Source: Pyrenula massariospora (taxonomy: Eukaryota > Ascomycota > Eurotiomycetes > Pyrenulales > Pyrenulaceae). Taken from it: 64,000 bases of DNA. Location: the NCBI GenBank assembly GCA_021030905.1, contig JAGFMI010000006.1:496001-560000 (forward strand). The letters are read 5' to 3'. Shown here in pieces: positions 33,293-45,217 of this stretch (positions within the stretch are counted from its first letter, which is position 1; each line of letters opens with the position of its first letter). Both the position numbers and the translations under genes were made by a program. The notes below the pieces were generated by a model. The model was not told the origin of the DNA, did not search any database, and worked only from the letters and a program-made list of their open reading frames with translations.

Positions 33293-36150
33293 ATGCATCA
33301 TACCAACCTTTCTCGTGATACGTCTGAAACAGTCCACCATAGAGAATGGAAACCTCCATGTGTATTTTTTTCCAGAGGAAAATGCAATAAAGGCCAACAA
33401 TGTACCTTCTCCCACGCATCTACCAAAACATGGCATCGAGAACAAGAGAGTCCACCAATGGCCCAAGGTAAATTTCAACGTGACTTCCGACCTTGCAAAT
33501 TTTACGTCGAAGGATGTTGCCAACTAGGTGGTTCCTGTTCATACTCACACTCCACAGAAAATGAGCTGGCGCTTCAGCCAACATCGCGAACTAGTGATAC
33601 GCGGTCTACGTTGTCATGCAAATTCTTTGCTCAAAGTAGATGTCATTTCGGCGTTTCTTGTCCTTATTCTCATGAAACGAAACACGAAGACGAACCTCTA
33701 CAACCAGCTGCGAAGATTCAAGACTCTCGCTCTCTTATACCCTGCAAATTCTACAGTCAAGGCCAGTGCCAGCTTGGTGACTCTTGTTCGTACCTTCACC
33801 AGACAAGCACAGAAGGATCTGGGCAAGACCCTACCAGTCAGTCGCAGGTCCGTTGCCCTTGCAGTCAGGCTGCTTCAAACCCCATCACGGAGAAGAGCTT
33901 ACATAAATATAGGAAACTCTAGAGCGCGATGATCCAGTTCGCACCTTGAGTGGCGCCACCGCCTATTTTGGCGACGGTGGTCAGACTCTGAAAATAGCCC
34001 TTGCTTCGGACTTCTCTGCCGTCCGACTGACGGACCTACCGGGTGGAAGCTCCCCTAAATCCATTGCAAACATGCTAAGAGGCTTGGGATTTGATGTGAG
34101 TCTGGACTCTGTAACTTCTTGCGTTCCCCAGAGTGGTTCAGCATACGTGAAAGTTGAAGATCCTTCATTTGCAGGAAGACTCTCCTCTCTGCTACAGGAC
34201 AACATGACTCTAGACTCAGCAACTCAGTTCAAAGCTACGCCTTGCACTATCTTGTCGCGGTCTCCCACAGGCGCTTCTGGAATTGATTCCAAGAAGGTTC
34301 ATTGTTCCTGGCACAAGGCGACCCGGACCGCCTGGTTGAATTTCGGAAAGGGAGATATCGCAGAAAGAGTCAGTACCAACTTTGGTGACGGCCGGTATCG
34401 TATCCTTGGAGAGAGAGTAAAATCTAGTGCTCCGAAGCATTGTACACCTCCCACTAATCGCCGAGGTCGTGTCCTCGATACGTCGTTCAATCCCAGAGCT
34501 TGGACAATCGTCTTGACTGATATCCCTGCAAATGCAACGAAAGTAGATGTCGACGATGCAATAAAGATGCCGTTTGATAAACCGCGCCACATCGAAATGG
34601 GCTCCGTTGGAGATGTACAGGACGATGAAGTGGCTTACACAGTTGTTAAATCTCAACTGACTGCAATCGGGCCTCTTGAATGGTGGGAAAGCAAGGTGGA
34701 AACAACAGGCAAGCGCTCGAAAGCAAAAGCTCGTTTTATAGAAGAGTCAGATGCTCAGGCAGCCGCTACTTCATTGAATGGCAAATCTATCGCGGCGCTA
34801 AACAACAGAAAGTTGACAGTCACTCTGGTCTATACTTCAAAATTCAAGATCACAACGACCATACATGATGCTGTGCAGGCTGATATCGACAAAGCTTGTA
34901 AGAATTGGGCGGAAGAATATGTTTATCTTACTGCATACCGCAATACAGATCTCTGTAAGAAGTTCACTGTGCTCAAGATCGAAGGGGAATCTTTTGAGGC
35001 AGTTTCTAGAGCAAAGCGTTCTCTAGATCAACTTCTACAAGGTAATGTCGCGATGGATGGTGAATCGCCTCTCTGGAGTCAGTCCTTAAACAGCAATGGA
35101 CCAACTTTTTTGAAATTGAAGCAAATCCAGCGCGATGTTGGCGTTGTTATCCATCGCAACAAACGTCTCTCGCAACTCTCAATCTATGGCTCGGTAGAGA
35201 GATGCGGAGAGGCTGAGCGTCAACTCCAAGCATTGATTGCAGCAGAATCACAAGAAGTCCGCACGATAGACCTCTCATCTCATGAATTTTCGTGGGCCCT
35301 CAATGGCGGGTTCAGGGCTATCGTTGCTGCCCTTGGCGAGGACAAAGCCGCCTTCGATATCGTCTCGAAACCGAAAAAGATCAGAATCACTAGCTCACAG
35401 CAAGATCACGATACCGCCCTAGCTATTCTGAACGGCCAAAAAAAGGACACCGCGCCAAAGCTCGCCATCCCTTCCGACTGCGCCGTCTGCTACACCGAAG
35501 CCGAGAACCCCATCCGCACCTCCTGCGACCACATCTACTGCCTCGACTGCTTCGAGAACCTCTGCGCCGCCGGCGACACGTCCACCGACAACAAGGACTT
35601 TCTCATCCGTTGCTGCGCCGCCTCTGCAGCGGGGACCTCATGCAACGCCATTCTCTCCCTCCCGGAACTCCGCGAACACCTCTCTTCCGCCGCCTTCGAG
35701 CACGTCCTCTCCGCCTCGTTCCACTCACACGTCCGCCGCCGCCCCAACACCTTCCGCTACTGCCCCAGCCCGGACTGCGGCCACGTGTACCGCGTCGCGG
35801 ACCGCCCGGCGCAGAACTGGTGCAGCGGCGGCTGCGGGGCCGTGACGTGTCGCTGCTGCCACAATGCCTACCGGGGATCGACGTGCGCAGAGCACAGGGA
35901 CCACGCGACCGGGGGTTATAAGATGCTGGAGAGGTATAAGAAGGAGCATGGGGTCAAGGACTGTCCGCGGTGCGGGACGGCGATGGAGAAGACGGAGGGG
36001 TGTGATCATATGGTCTGCAAGGGGTGTGGGGTGCACATCTGCTGGGTTTGCCTGAAAACTTTTGAGGCGAGTGGGCCGTGCTATGAGCATATGCGGCAGA
36101 AGCATGGGGGGATTGGGCTGGATTATTTGGGAGAGCTGTTTGGGCGGTGA
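33293..36150 (+). CDS. RBR-type E3 ubiquitin ligase with four CCCH zinc fingers
   Basis: Exons 33293-33847 and 33913-36150 are joined across a 65-nt intron, giving 930 residues. Residues of about 23-170 carry four CCCH fingers of the CX7CX5CX3H type, starting CVFFSRGKC, CKFYVEGCC, CKFFAQSRC and CKFYSQGQC, as used for RNA binding. The centre (about 200-690) contains RRM- or KH-like stretches. The C-terminus is a complete RING-IBR-RING array. RING1 starts CAVCYTEAENP (about residue 704), the IBR includes YCPSPDCGHVY and CRCCHNAY, and RING2 reads CPRCGTAMEKTEGCDHMVC. The Cys of GCDHM corresponds to the catalytic cysteine of RBR ligases such as parkin. The protein likely ubiquitinates RNA-bound or ribonucleoprotein targets, which is an inference from domain order. 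The gene is convergent with the MFS gene; 223 bp separate the stop codons. Confidence 0.9.
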
Positions 36151-36373
36151 TGGTTGAGAGTGTGCTGAATGCCAAAGGGGGATTTGTATGTGGAGATGCG
36201 AAATTTAATGGTGTATGCCAGAGAACAATGAGGATGTACCGGAAAATTCATAGTGAACAGCTCTTGTGAGCAATAGACTGCTTTGTTATTACAATATCAT
36301 ATACAGTCAAGATACGTCTATCAAGACAGCAAGCTATACAGTAACCGCATCACCACTACCTCTCTCTCTCCAT

Positions 36374-38263
36374 CTACCCGGTCTTACCAGCATGCTCCTC
36401 CCCCCGACTCCCGCTCCGCGCGCCCGTCTCAACATGATCAACAACGCCCTTCTCCTCCTCCATCATCCGCTCCACATCCACTGCGCGCTTGTCCGCGTCG
36501 ATCGTGCCGAAGAGCACGTCCATGCTCTCGAGCGTGCGGCCCTTGGTCTCCTTGATGAAGAAGAAGACGAAGAGGAAGTTGCCGAAGCAGAAGCAGCCGA
36601 ACATGATGAAGGTGCGCCAGCCGATGTGGTTGATGCTGGGGATTAGGGTTAGCTGGGGTGATCTGCATGCGAGGTTGGGGGTAAAGGGGGGGGGGCTTAC
36701 GCGTTAGGGGTGATCTCGGTGATGACAAAGTTGAAGAGCCACTAGGTAAGATGGTCAGCAACAGAGGAGTGAGAGGAGAGAAGAAAAATTGGAGTCGACT
36801 TTTGACAGGTTAAGCGGTTTGCAACGTACCTGGGTGGCAGCGGCCATTCCGACACCATAAGCTCGCAGACGGTTGGGGAAGATTTCGGAGACGTAGACCT
36901 AGATATTGTAAGTTGCGGAATGAGGCTACAGATCTTCACTCCAAACTCACCCAAGGAACAGGACCCCACGACGCTGAGTACCCGATAACGTACAGGTAAA
37001 TCATGACAACCATAGCGATTGACGCATGCGAGATGGTGTCCGATTTCGTGTTCGGCGGATGGTTGTGGAGGACTCCACCGATGATGAACATCATTGTCAT
37101 CATCCAGAGCGCACCAGCGACCAAAGACCAACGCCGTCCGAACCTTTCTATGCCAATCCATAGGAAGATACCTGTCGCGATGACTTTGACGGTGCCGTAA
37201 ACGCCGGTGGCGAACAGTGAGGAGTTGGTCTTGGACACGCCCACCGTTTGGAAAATCTGCGGCGCGTAGTAGCCGATACTGTTTGTTCCGGAGAATTGCT
37301 GGCAGAACATAAGGGCAAAGCCGGTGAGGAAACGGTAGCGGACGCCTGGCTGGAGACATTCTTTCCAAGTGACACCTTCGGTCATATTCAACTCCTCTTC
37401 AACGGCAGCGCGGATCTCAGCGAGCTCGTGGATAACCTCTGGGTCGTGGAGATCAGTATTGCGGATGTATGAGAGAGAGGCAAGGGCTTCTTCGTGACGG
37501 CCTTGCTTGGTGAGCCAACGGGGTGACTCTTTCAGGAAGAAGAGGCCGATAAACATCAGACCACCCGGGATAAGTTGGATCGCGACAGGAACGCGCCATT
37601 GCTTGGTACTTTGGGCGATTCGTTGGCCGACACCGTAGTCGAGCCAGTAGGCGAAAGTGCTTCCGATGACAAGGAATTCTTGGAAGAGTCCGGCGATTCG
37701 GCCGCGGACTTTAGCGGGGCAATTCTCAGACCTAGAGAGTATTTGTCAGTGACTGTATCAGGAGCTCTGGAGGCCTGCGGCAAGAAACGTACACGAAAAC
37801 AGGTGTGATGCTGGACATCCCACCAATGCCTAAGCCTGCAATGACCCGACCTCCATAGATCTGGCCAAGTGAATGATGAGCGCCAGTCTGGATGGCAGCA
37901 CCAATGAGGAAGATGACGGAGAAGAACATAAGTGAATATCGACGGCCAAAATGATCATTGAGGAAGGCGGCTCCAATGGCACCGAAAAAGCATCCCGCTG
38001 TGAGCAAGGAAACCACGTTTGACGCAGCATGAGCATTCACTTTGCTTGAAAATCCTGACTTGTCTGTGGGTAGGCCAAAATCTTTCTGGAAGCTTTTCAG
38101 GGCCAACACACTGCCCATGACGCCCGTGTCATAGCCTGTGACTCGGTGAGCATATCGTCGCCTCTCCGAAGAAAAGAAACATACCAAACAGCAATGATCC
38201 CAGGTACGCCACCGCAGTGAGCATGTAGACCCGGTAGTTCTTGAAAGGACCTGTGCGAGCCAT
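36374..38263 (-). CDS. MFS sugar/quinate-type permease
   Basis: The six exons are 38185-38263, 37793-38135, 36951-37731, 36830-36898, 36701-36741 and 36374-36635, totalling 524 residues. The sequence shows the sugar-porter signatures: GYDTGVMGS after helix 1, NDHFGRRYSLM in loop 2-3, GGRVIAGLGIGGMSSITPVF, PESPRWL-type KESPRWLTKQGR, QQFSGTNSIGYYAPQIF, ERFGRRWSL and the loop 12 motif KETKGRTLESMD. The context SENCPAKVRGRIAGLFQEF places it with the fungal quinate permease/hexose-like branch. It is a 12-helix plasma-membrane proton symporter by family. The start ATG at 38263 is the first in frame and gives a short cytosolic N-terminus, as in relatives. Exon 5 is only 41 nt and sits beside a 10-nt G tract on the plus strand. 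Confidence 0.92.
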
Positions 38264-39802
38264 TTCGACTATACTTTTGATCCTGTCTTCGCGAGTAAAG
38301 AGCTGTGAGAAAATTCTAGGACCCTGAACCCCCAGAAATGCTGGTCCGCCCAGGCGGGACAAGCCAATGTATAAAAGCTTGGTGGAGCTTGTCGTTTCGC
38401 GGGGTGATTACCAGGGACTCGCTTATGGAGCCGGGGGGAAGATGCGGAGGAATCAATTCTCCACCAATGAAAAATAAGAGGCCGCTTGTGTTTCGGCACC
38501 ATAGCGCATGGCGATTGGTGATCCAGGCACGGTTTCAGCGGCACAGTAATTGCCATGACTAGACGATCGAGGCTCTATGATGAGTTGGTCTAGCTCTGGA
38601 TCATCCTAACGCCTGGTCCTGCATGTCGGCTAGTATCATGACGGAACCGGTCGCGTAAGAAAAGATGAAAAGGCGCGCTTGAATGAAGAGTATTGGTATG
38701 AGTGCTTCAATCGCGATATAGTCCTCGCATTGATGCCGTGCTTAAAAATTCTGCACCGCGTGAAGATTTTTGTAGCGGAACTAATTGACGGCTTCGCAGT
38801 AGAACTGCCAAAAAGGGAAATAGCCCTCGTACCCAATCTTTTACCCTCCTAAAAACACGTGACTTTAGGCTAGGAGCCTAAACAACACCCGTTCAGAAGC
38901 AGAAACGGCGTCTTTCGAATATTCAACGAATGGGCTGTTGGTCTCATAATTTCTGAGCTGTGAAGATTATCATACCACGTGTGATAATGGTAACGCTGTT
39001 TGAATTGGCCTATTGAGCCAGGTCAAAAAAATGCGGTACTTAATCACCATCCCCATGCTTCTGGAAATGACACTGTCACACGTTGCTTACCATGATAAGA
39101 GGGAAAGGGAAACTGTAGGGAACAGGGTCTTTAGCTTCTGACCTTCACCGGCACAGACACTTAAACCACCGTCTTTCATGCTACTGTGCATTCTAACACA
39201 TGTAGTTTGGTTCACCTTCTTATTGCAATTTTGATCAACTTCGGCGGATTTGGTACTGTGGCCAAAGCCTAGTGAGATACTTTGCTCTGCCCCACAACAT
39301 AAAATTCTTGGTGCAATATACGTTTGCAGGCTACGGGGAAAGCAGCACTAAGGCCCTTCTCAGAGCTCCAGACAAGGAACGAGCCACACAATAAGCAGGA
39401 GTAGACGGCAACGGGCAGCGTTAGCTGAGTATGCGAAAAGGTTAAATCGTGTCCACCGGACGGTCGGTTGGGATATCCGCTTATAACTTGGAGCGTCATT
39501 GAGTTTTGAGGTCGGATTAGCTCATTACGGAGAGACCTATGTCGACGCAATGGCAAAGGATCTGATGAAATAGAGGGAAAGCAAAGAACATCCAGATATG
39601 TCATGGATTAATTCTCGGCGCTCGTATCTCAATGTTGCAAAAAGTGTAGCTTTGGAGTGGTAAGTCAAGTCGGACATCACTTTGATAGAGAGCAAATGGC
39701 GAGCGCCAAGGTAAGCAGGAACTAAAGACGAGGAGCCGATGACTCACGACGGTCGGGAGCTTGTTAGGGCTGAGAAGCTTCATGGTGATAGTTTAACGTG
39801 CT
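38264..39802. other. Intergenic 1.5 kb, nothing recognised
   Basis: The stretch lies upstream of the MFS gene and downstream of the NACHT gene. Frames up to 111 codons (39269-39604, minus) carry no domain. No repeats or tRNA-like folds are evident by eye. Confidence 0.5.
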
Positions 39803-42800
39803 TTAGCAATGCAGAGGGGATTGAACAGCATGGCCACCCACGTCTTCCAGTGCTGGCGGAGGTGCTTCGAGGGTGAGCCTCAGTCGCTCAAGCCATTTTA
39901 TCATGGTTTCTCCCTCCGCATTCACGGCGCCATCAGATCGCATCGACCACCCCGGTCCATGCACCTCAAGAAAGTCATGCTTTAGACAGCCTCCGGCGAG
40001 CGGATAAGTAAGCTTTTGATACTCCTCCAAACATCCAATACATAGGTCAATATCGGGGCAAAGCTCGCACACCAGTCGTGTGGATTCAAGAGGACAGCGG
40101 CCACAAAGATCGCATTGGACGCTTGCATGCCAGAGCTTGTCTTCGGACTCAAAAATTCGACATTGACAAGCAACGATAGCATCCCTAAGAAATCCAAGAT
40201 GCATTAAAGATCTTTCTAGAATAGACATCGATACATTAAAGACTATTGGATCAGTTTGAGTCTTTTGGTTACGTAGGAGATCGTGTATCCGGGTGAGTAC
40301 TCGCCCGCGTAAGTCAAATGCATGGTCGTTTAATGGAAGGCTCGTCAGTACTGGAAACAGGCACCCGATCTCTTCTCGTATAGACGGCACACGTCTCACG
40401 TAGTCATAAGGACGTTGACCGTAACAATCAGGGAGATATATATCCGCTTTCTTGAGTACCAATTCCTTGATCATATCACATGCGCTGAGTTTGATAGCAT
40501 AATGCAGTGGCGTACGTCCGAAAAAATCAGCAACATTGGGAGACGCTCCCATTTTCAGCAGACAAGTCACAACAACAATGTGACGACTAATAACTGCTAG
40601 ATTAAGAGGGGTACGTCCCTCTTCGTCTACAGAATTAAGATCAATTCCGTTCAAGTTCGTTAGTGCTTCAGTCACATTATCTCTTCCGCTGTGAGCAGCG
40701 TCATGGAGCGCGGTACTTCCGAACTCATCGCGAGCGTTGACATCAGCCCCATGCTCGCAAAGCAGGTTCATTGTAGCCATATCCTTAGCGTAATGCAGTG
40801 AGGTACGGCCTTTTGCATCTACACATGATGCATCTACATTCGATACATTTAATGCAGGTTGAAGCAGAAGTGCCGTCTTCGCCGCAGCTTGAAATCTGCT
40901 CATAGCTGCATAATGTAAGGTGGACCTGCCTCGCTTATCTGTTGCCGTTATATCAGCACACCGGTCTAATAGGTAGCATACAGCGTCAAGCCGACCATGC
41001 TTCAGAGCGACGTGGAGAGGCGTAGCCCCAGTTCCACTTTTCGTCTCCAAACATGCACCCGACTCTGTTAACAGTGTCGCGATCTCCGGGGAAAATAAGT
41101 CTGCCTTTACAGCTCGATGCAACGCGAACTCTTTTATTTTCTGCCCTTCGGGCATCACGTTTGCCCCTCTGTCTAGGAGTGATTGTACTACCAACCTGTT
41201 GCCAGAGTAGACAGCGTCCAGGAGAGGCGTACCGCCAACATTGTTTACGGTATTGACTTCGACGTTATGTTGTTCCAGCAACAAAGGGATGATTGATGAT
41301 GTGTTGTCGATCATTATAGCCCAATGGAGAACCGTGCAGCCACGTCCGTCGCGTATATTTGTCGCAATATCCCGTCGTGATAGCAAAAGCCGGACGATTT
41401 CGGTGTACCCAAAAGCTGCAGCGTAAGACAGTGCCGTCCAAGTCTCTCCGTCTTGCAAATTGACTTCAATATCACTTGAAGCAAGCAATATCCGCGTCAT
41501 CGAGGGATTGTTAAAGATAGCGGCCCACATGAGGGCAGTCTTTCCCTTGCTATCCTTGCTGTTGATCGATGGATTTTCCTTCAGTAATAGCTCGGCAATT
41601 TGAGGTATGGGAAAATACGTTATCATATGTATAGCAGTTACTTCCTGCGTCCAACCAATATCTACGTGCTTTCTCACCATAACGTGAGCCGCAAAGTGTC
41701 GAAGCCTGTCACAATTTAAAAATGCAAGCACTTCTTTTTTGGTATTTGGTGTGGAACTTCGAGACAAGTGGAATCCCCACTTGCAAGCGGCATAATCAAG
41801 AAACCTGTATTGAAAGACGGCTTGCTCGATCTCTATATTGGAACACTTTTCCACTGTAAACGCATCCATTGACAAGTAAGCCAAGCAGCTAGTTAGAAGT
41901 TTTTCATCACCGTTCGGGAGCCATTCTTCCCGAATCACCTGGAGGTATTCTAGTGCTGTTTTGTGGACCAGTCGGATCGCGTGACTTTTTAGGTCGACAG
42001 TAACAAGTCCGGCGCAAACTGAGACTAATTGATCCTTCTTGACGACTTCCTCTTCGTGATTGATATGGCGCATTCCTGGTTCTATAGCTATTGCTTCTTG
42101 AAGCTCGTCAATTTGGAGTTCTCTTTCCGCGTACAAGATCCAGTACAGGACCTTATGTGCCAATACTCGACGCCCCGGCGCCTGCTGGTCTATCCGACTT
42201 CTTATGCTCGCATACGCTGTTTTTAGAGCATTCGCGCCACAAGATAGATTAGCAAGTGTATTTCGGATAGCCTTCGCCGTCATCTTGTCCTCAAGTGAGT
42301 CAAATAACAATCTGGCCAGTAGAAATCTGCAAAGTAGTGAGCATCTTTTATCGCATCCAAGTCTAGAAAATTCATACATTCCGTCTGACACCTGCAAAAT
42401 TCTTTCAACAATGTCACTTTGAAGTTGCAAGGTTTCAGGACCGAGACTTTCTAATGCAGGAAGTTGAGCTCTCAGATACGTACCGACATCTTGGTTCATG
42501 GCGCGGATCTCAGTCTTCGCATCTTCCGGAAAACGTCGGGTGATCTCGGGGATACTGCGGCTCGTTAAGAAAAAGTTGACGTTGTTGTGTCGTTGCTGCT
42601 CTAAGCAGCGAAGCTCGTCTAGTAATTTGGTGCGCTCGGTCGAGCTAGGGAACTCATCGAGACCATCAATAATGAGGAAAACCCTGTCATAATTGCCAGT
42701 AAGCGCATTCATCAGTGCTTTCAATTCACTCTCGAGCGGGTGAGTGTGCCGGTCTTCGTGTTTGTGATAGATATCCTCGATTTCTTTTGGTACCGAAGAC

Positions 42801-43731
42801 TGTTCCTGGAAGAGCTGACGTACTAAGCTTGCTAATATGAAACGGCAGGTCTGCTCATCTGGCCGATTGAAATTGCAGAAGTGATAGATCACGACACTCT
42901 CTTTCTTGAGGTCAAAGTAGTAACGTAAGTCTTCGACAACGGTAGCTGCCATTACCGACTTTCCAGATCCGGGTGCCCCATAGCAGAGAAGGGCAGAGCC
43001 TCTTGTTTGACGCCAGGTACGGTAAGGTGACGATTTAAGAAACCAATTGTTTGTGCCGACGTGTCTCCGAGCAAGATAGTCATTTTGATGGGCAGCAAAA
43101 TTCACTGGAGCGAGCCAATCTGCTATGAGGCTCTTCTTGCGGGCTTCTTCGCTCTCAGATAATGTAATCACTTTATCATATGTCGTAGAAACCTTGTCAC
43201 TGATCGGACGTCAGTGGTGTGCCACAAGGACGTCGAACAGCTTACAGAAGTATCGTATTATAGACTACATTTAAGGCGCTGACCGCAGATCCGAGTCTGT
43301 CCCTTTGATGTCGAACTGCTTCCGAATCAAGTTGAAGACGATGCCAATCGGTTTTCAGTCGTTGTTTCAGTCTTTGTGATTGACTTTGCGGGTGATTTTG
43401 ATCTTTTTGGAGTGCCGAGTGCTTCTGAATGCTCGCCTCGAGGGCATGAAGAGAATCTGAGCAATTCCTGCCGACTCGTTCGAGATCTTGTTGATGATGG
43501 GGCTTCAGCTGGCCTCTGGCGACCAAATCCGCGACTCTGCCTAGTGTACTCGAAAGATTTTCGGCCCTAATTTTTTTTTAAAAAATTTGTCACGGTCCTT
43601 GGTATTCATTATCGAACGTACTCAGAACATATAGACTTGTATTCGATCGGAGCATCTTCCCATCTACCCCGTACGTGTTGGGCCAAATCAATGGCAGCTC
43701 TCAAGTCACCAATGGAAAAGCCGAAGCTCAT
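39803..43731 (-). CDS. NACHT-ankyrin NLR-like receptor with C-terminal ZZ zinc finger
   Basis: The exons are 43622-43731, 43246-43566 and 39803-43199. Inside the last one lies a further likely intron of 51 nt (42327-42377), which is open and in frame. The product is 1,258 residues spliced or 1,275 with that intron retained. The N-terminus MSFGFSIGDLRAAIDLA is the standard opening of many fungal NLR-like proteins. The NACHT module shows Walker A GAPGSGKS (about residue 220) and Walker B VFLIIDGLDEF (about 320). Ten or more ankyrin repeats follow (about 600-1,080), for example GKTALMWAAIFNNPSMTRIL and GATPLHVALKHGRLDAVCYL. The end carries a ZZ-type finger (CDLCGRCPLESTRLVCELCP, DLCIGC, then KHDF). 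NLRs of this class act in non-self recognition and cell death; that role is inferred. Confidence 0.9.
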
Positions 43732-45217
43732 CGCGCTTTCCGACGTTCACATCATCGCACAAGGACGTCAAAAATGTTAAGGACGTCAAAAATGTTAAGG
43801 ACGTCAAAAATGTTGCTGACAGTTCAGAATACGTGCTCAGATTGAAAAAGCGGGGATTCCATCATTTGCAGCTCGCAGACCATTTCAGTATGCCGCGAAA
43901 TTTCGCATCAAGTATCAGGCTGCCAACTTTAAGGTTGGTCAAGCAGCTGCATGAGCGCTAGCACTCTCACACTCGTGCGGCTGCAATCTGCAGATAAGAT
44001 TGCAGTAGAAGCCTGTGGTCCACACGTAGCAAAATGATCATACACCGCAACGCTGACTGCAATTCACACCAACAAATCTGCACCTCTGCTACTGATGATA
44101 TTGTTGGTGGATGATGAGATTTATCGCGGAAGAAAAGGCTGATGGCTCCAATTCCTCCACCGTACTTTGCGCGGTGAGGCTAAACCTCGAAAGAGCTTGA
44201 GGCCGCTGCCAAGCCGTTCTCTCCATCCTTATCCAGGCCTCCCAACGTTTTGCGTAAAATTAATGGCAGCTGACAGCGGGTTCTGCTCTCTTCGATTTGG
44301 ATCTCGAGGCTCTTTCTTCGAATCCGACACATTCCAAGTGATGTTTCAACAGGCAGCGGGTCCGCTTCAGATCTGCTTTGGGACAAAGTCTTCCTACTGA
44401 CAGACGACCGGTAGCAGGGCTAGAGCTTACATTCTTCCTCAACAAGCTGGCATAGGACGATCTATCATAGGTAGGAAGATACTAACGTGGGAATGAACGA
44501 GGCATCCGAGTGCTGGCTTACTCCAATTCCCAGCAGCAGTGACACCGCTACGGCTTTCATCAATGGCGGAAGTCCTGCCGTGCACCATTGCTTCCCAATC
44601 TTTATTCTGGGGGCAGGATCGCGCTGCTCTTGCTGCCACGTCTCTCTTCACACGGCGATTCACGATGGCCCTTGCGCGGTCTGGGAGAGCAAGAAGTGGC
44701 CTATTACTTCTGTACTAGGTATTCGTGAAACGCTTGTGTACGTGTAACACTTAGGGGCTCACGTGTTGTCATATTTATGCTGTACGTCCCATGTGGGTAT
44801 ACTGTCAGGCCAGCATAATCTCCTATCAAAATACGCATCATGAGGTCATACACTGTGTCTAGTACGATCGTCCATTCCTGGCTTATTCTTATCAGTTCGG
44901 GGGCCCATCGTTATAAGTCTCCCCTTAGTCTTCGGACTGATTGATGAGCACTGCTCCCTAAGGGCATTCTGAAAATACAAATTTGTTGACCGCTTCCTTC
45001 CAATTCTCGCCATCGAACATACCCAATCTATTCCTCGATCCGCTTTGTTTAAACTCCCACAAGTCCTTTTTGAAAGCAAAGTGAGAGCCGAATGAAATCA
45101 CATCGACGATCTACTATACTAGCAGCAAACAGTTAAAAGACCATTACGCCAGGTGTATCCCCAGAGTCTGAAGGGTGCTCTGCTTATTTACACGACCGAC
45201 AACTTCCACATTTGCGA
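43732..45217. other. Divergent intergenic 1.5 kb
   Basis: The stretch lies between the NACHT gene (minus) and the Aba3-like gene (plus). Apart from the triplicated 18-bp unit at 43761-43814 nothing is recognised. Frames at 44167-44747 on both strands overlap each other and have no domains. Confidence 0.5.
43761..43814. repeat. Three perfect 18-bp tandem repeats with bZIP-like GACGTCA boxes
   Basis: The unit AAGGACGTCAAAAATGTT is repeated three times without change, beginning 30 bp upstream of the NACHT gene's start codon. Each copy holds the palindromic core GACGTC within GGACGTCA, close to the TGACGTCA box bound by CREB/ATF-type bZIP factors. The repeats lie in the leader or proximal promoter. 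Confidence 0.85.

Noticed and set aside
43692-43780. Plus-strand start codon and KDVKNV-type reading of the 18-bp repeats
   Set aside because: The plus frame is antisense to exon 1 of the NACHT gene and soon ends. The repeat is better explained as promoter DNA.
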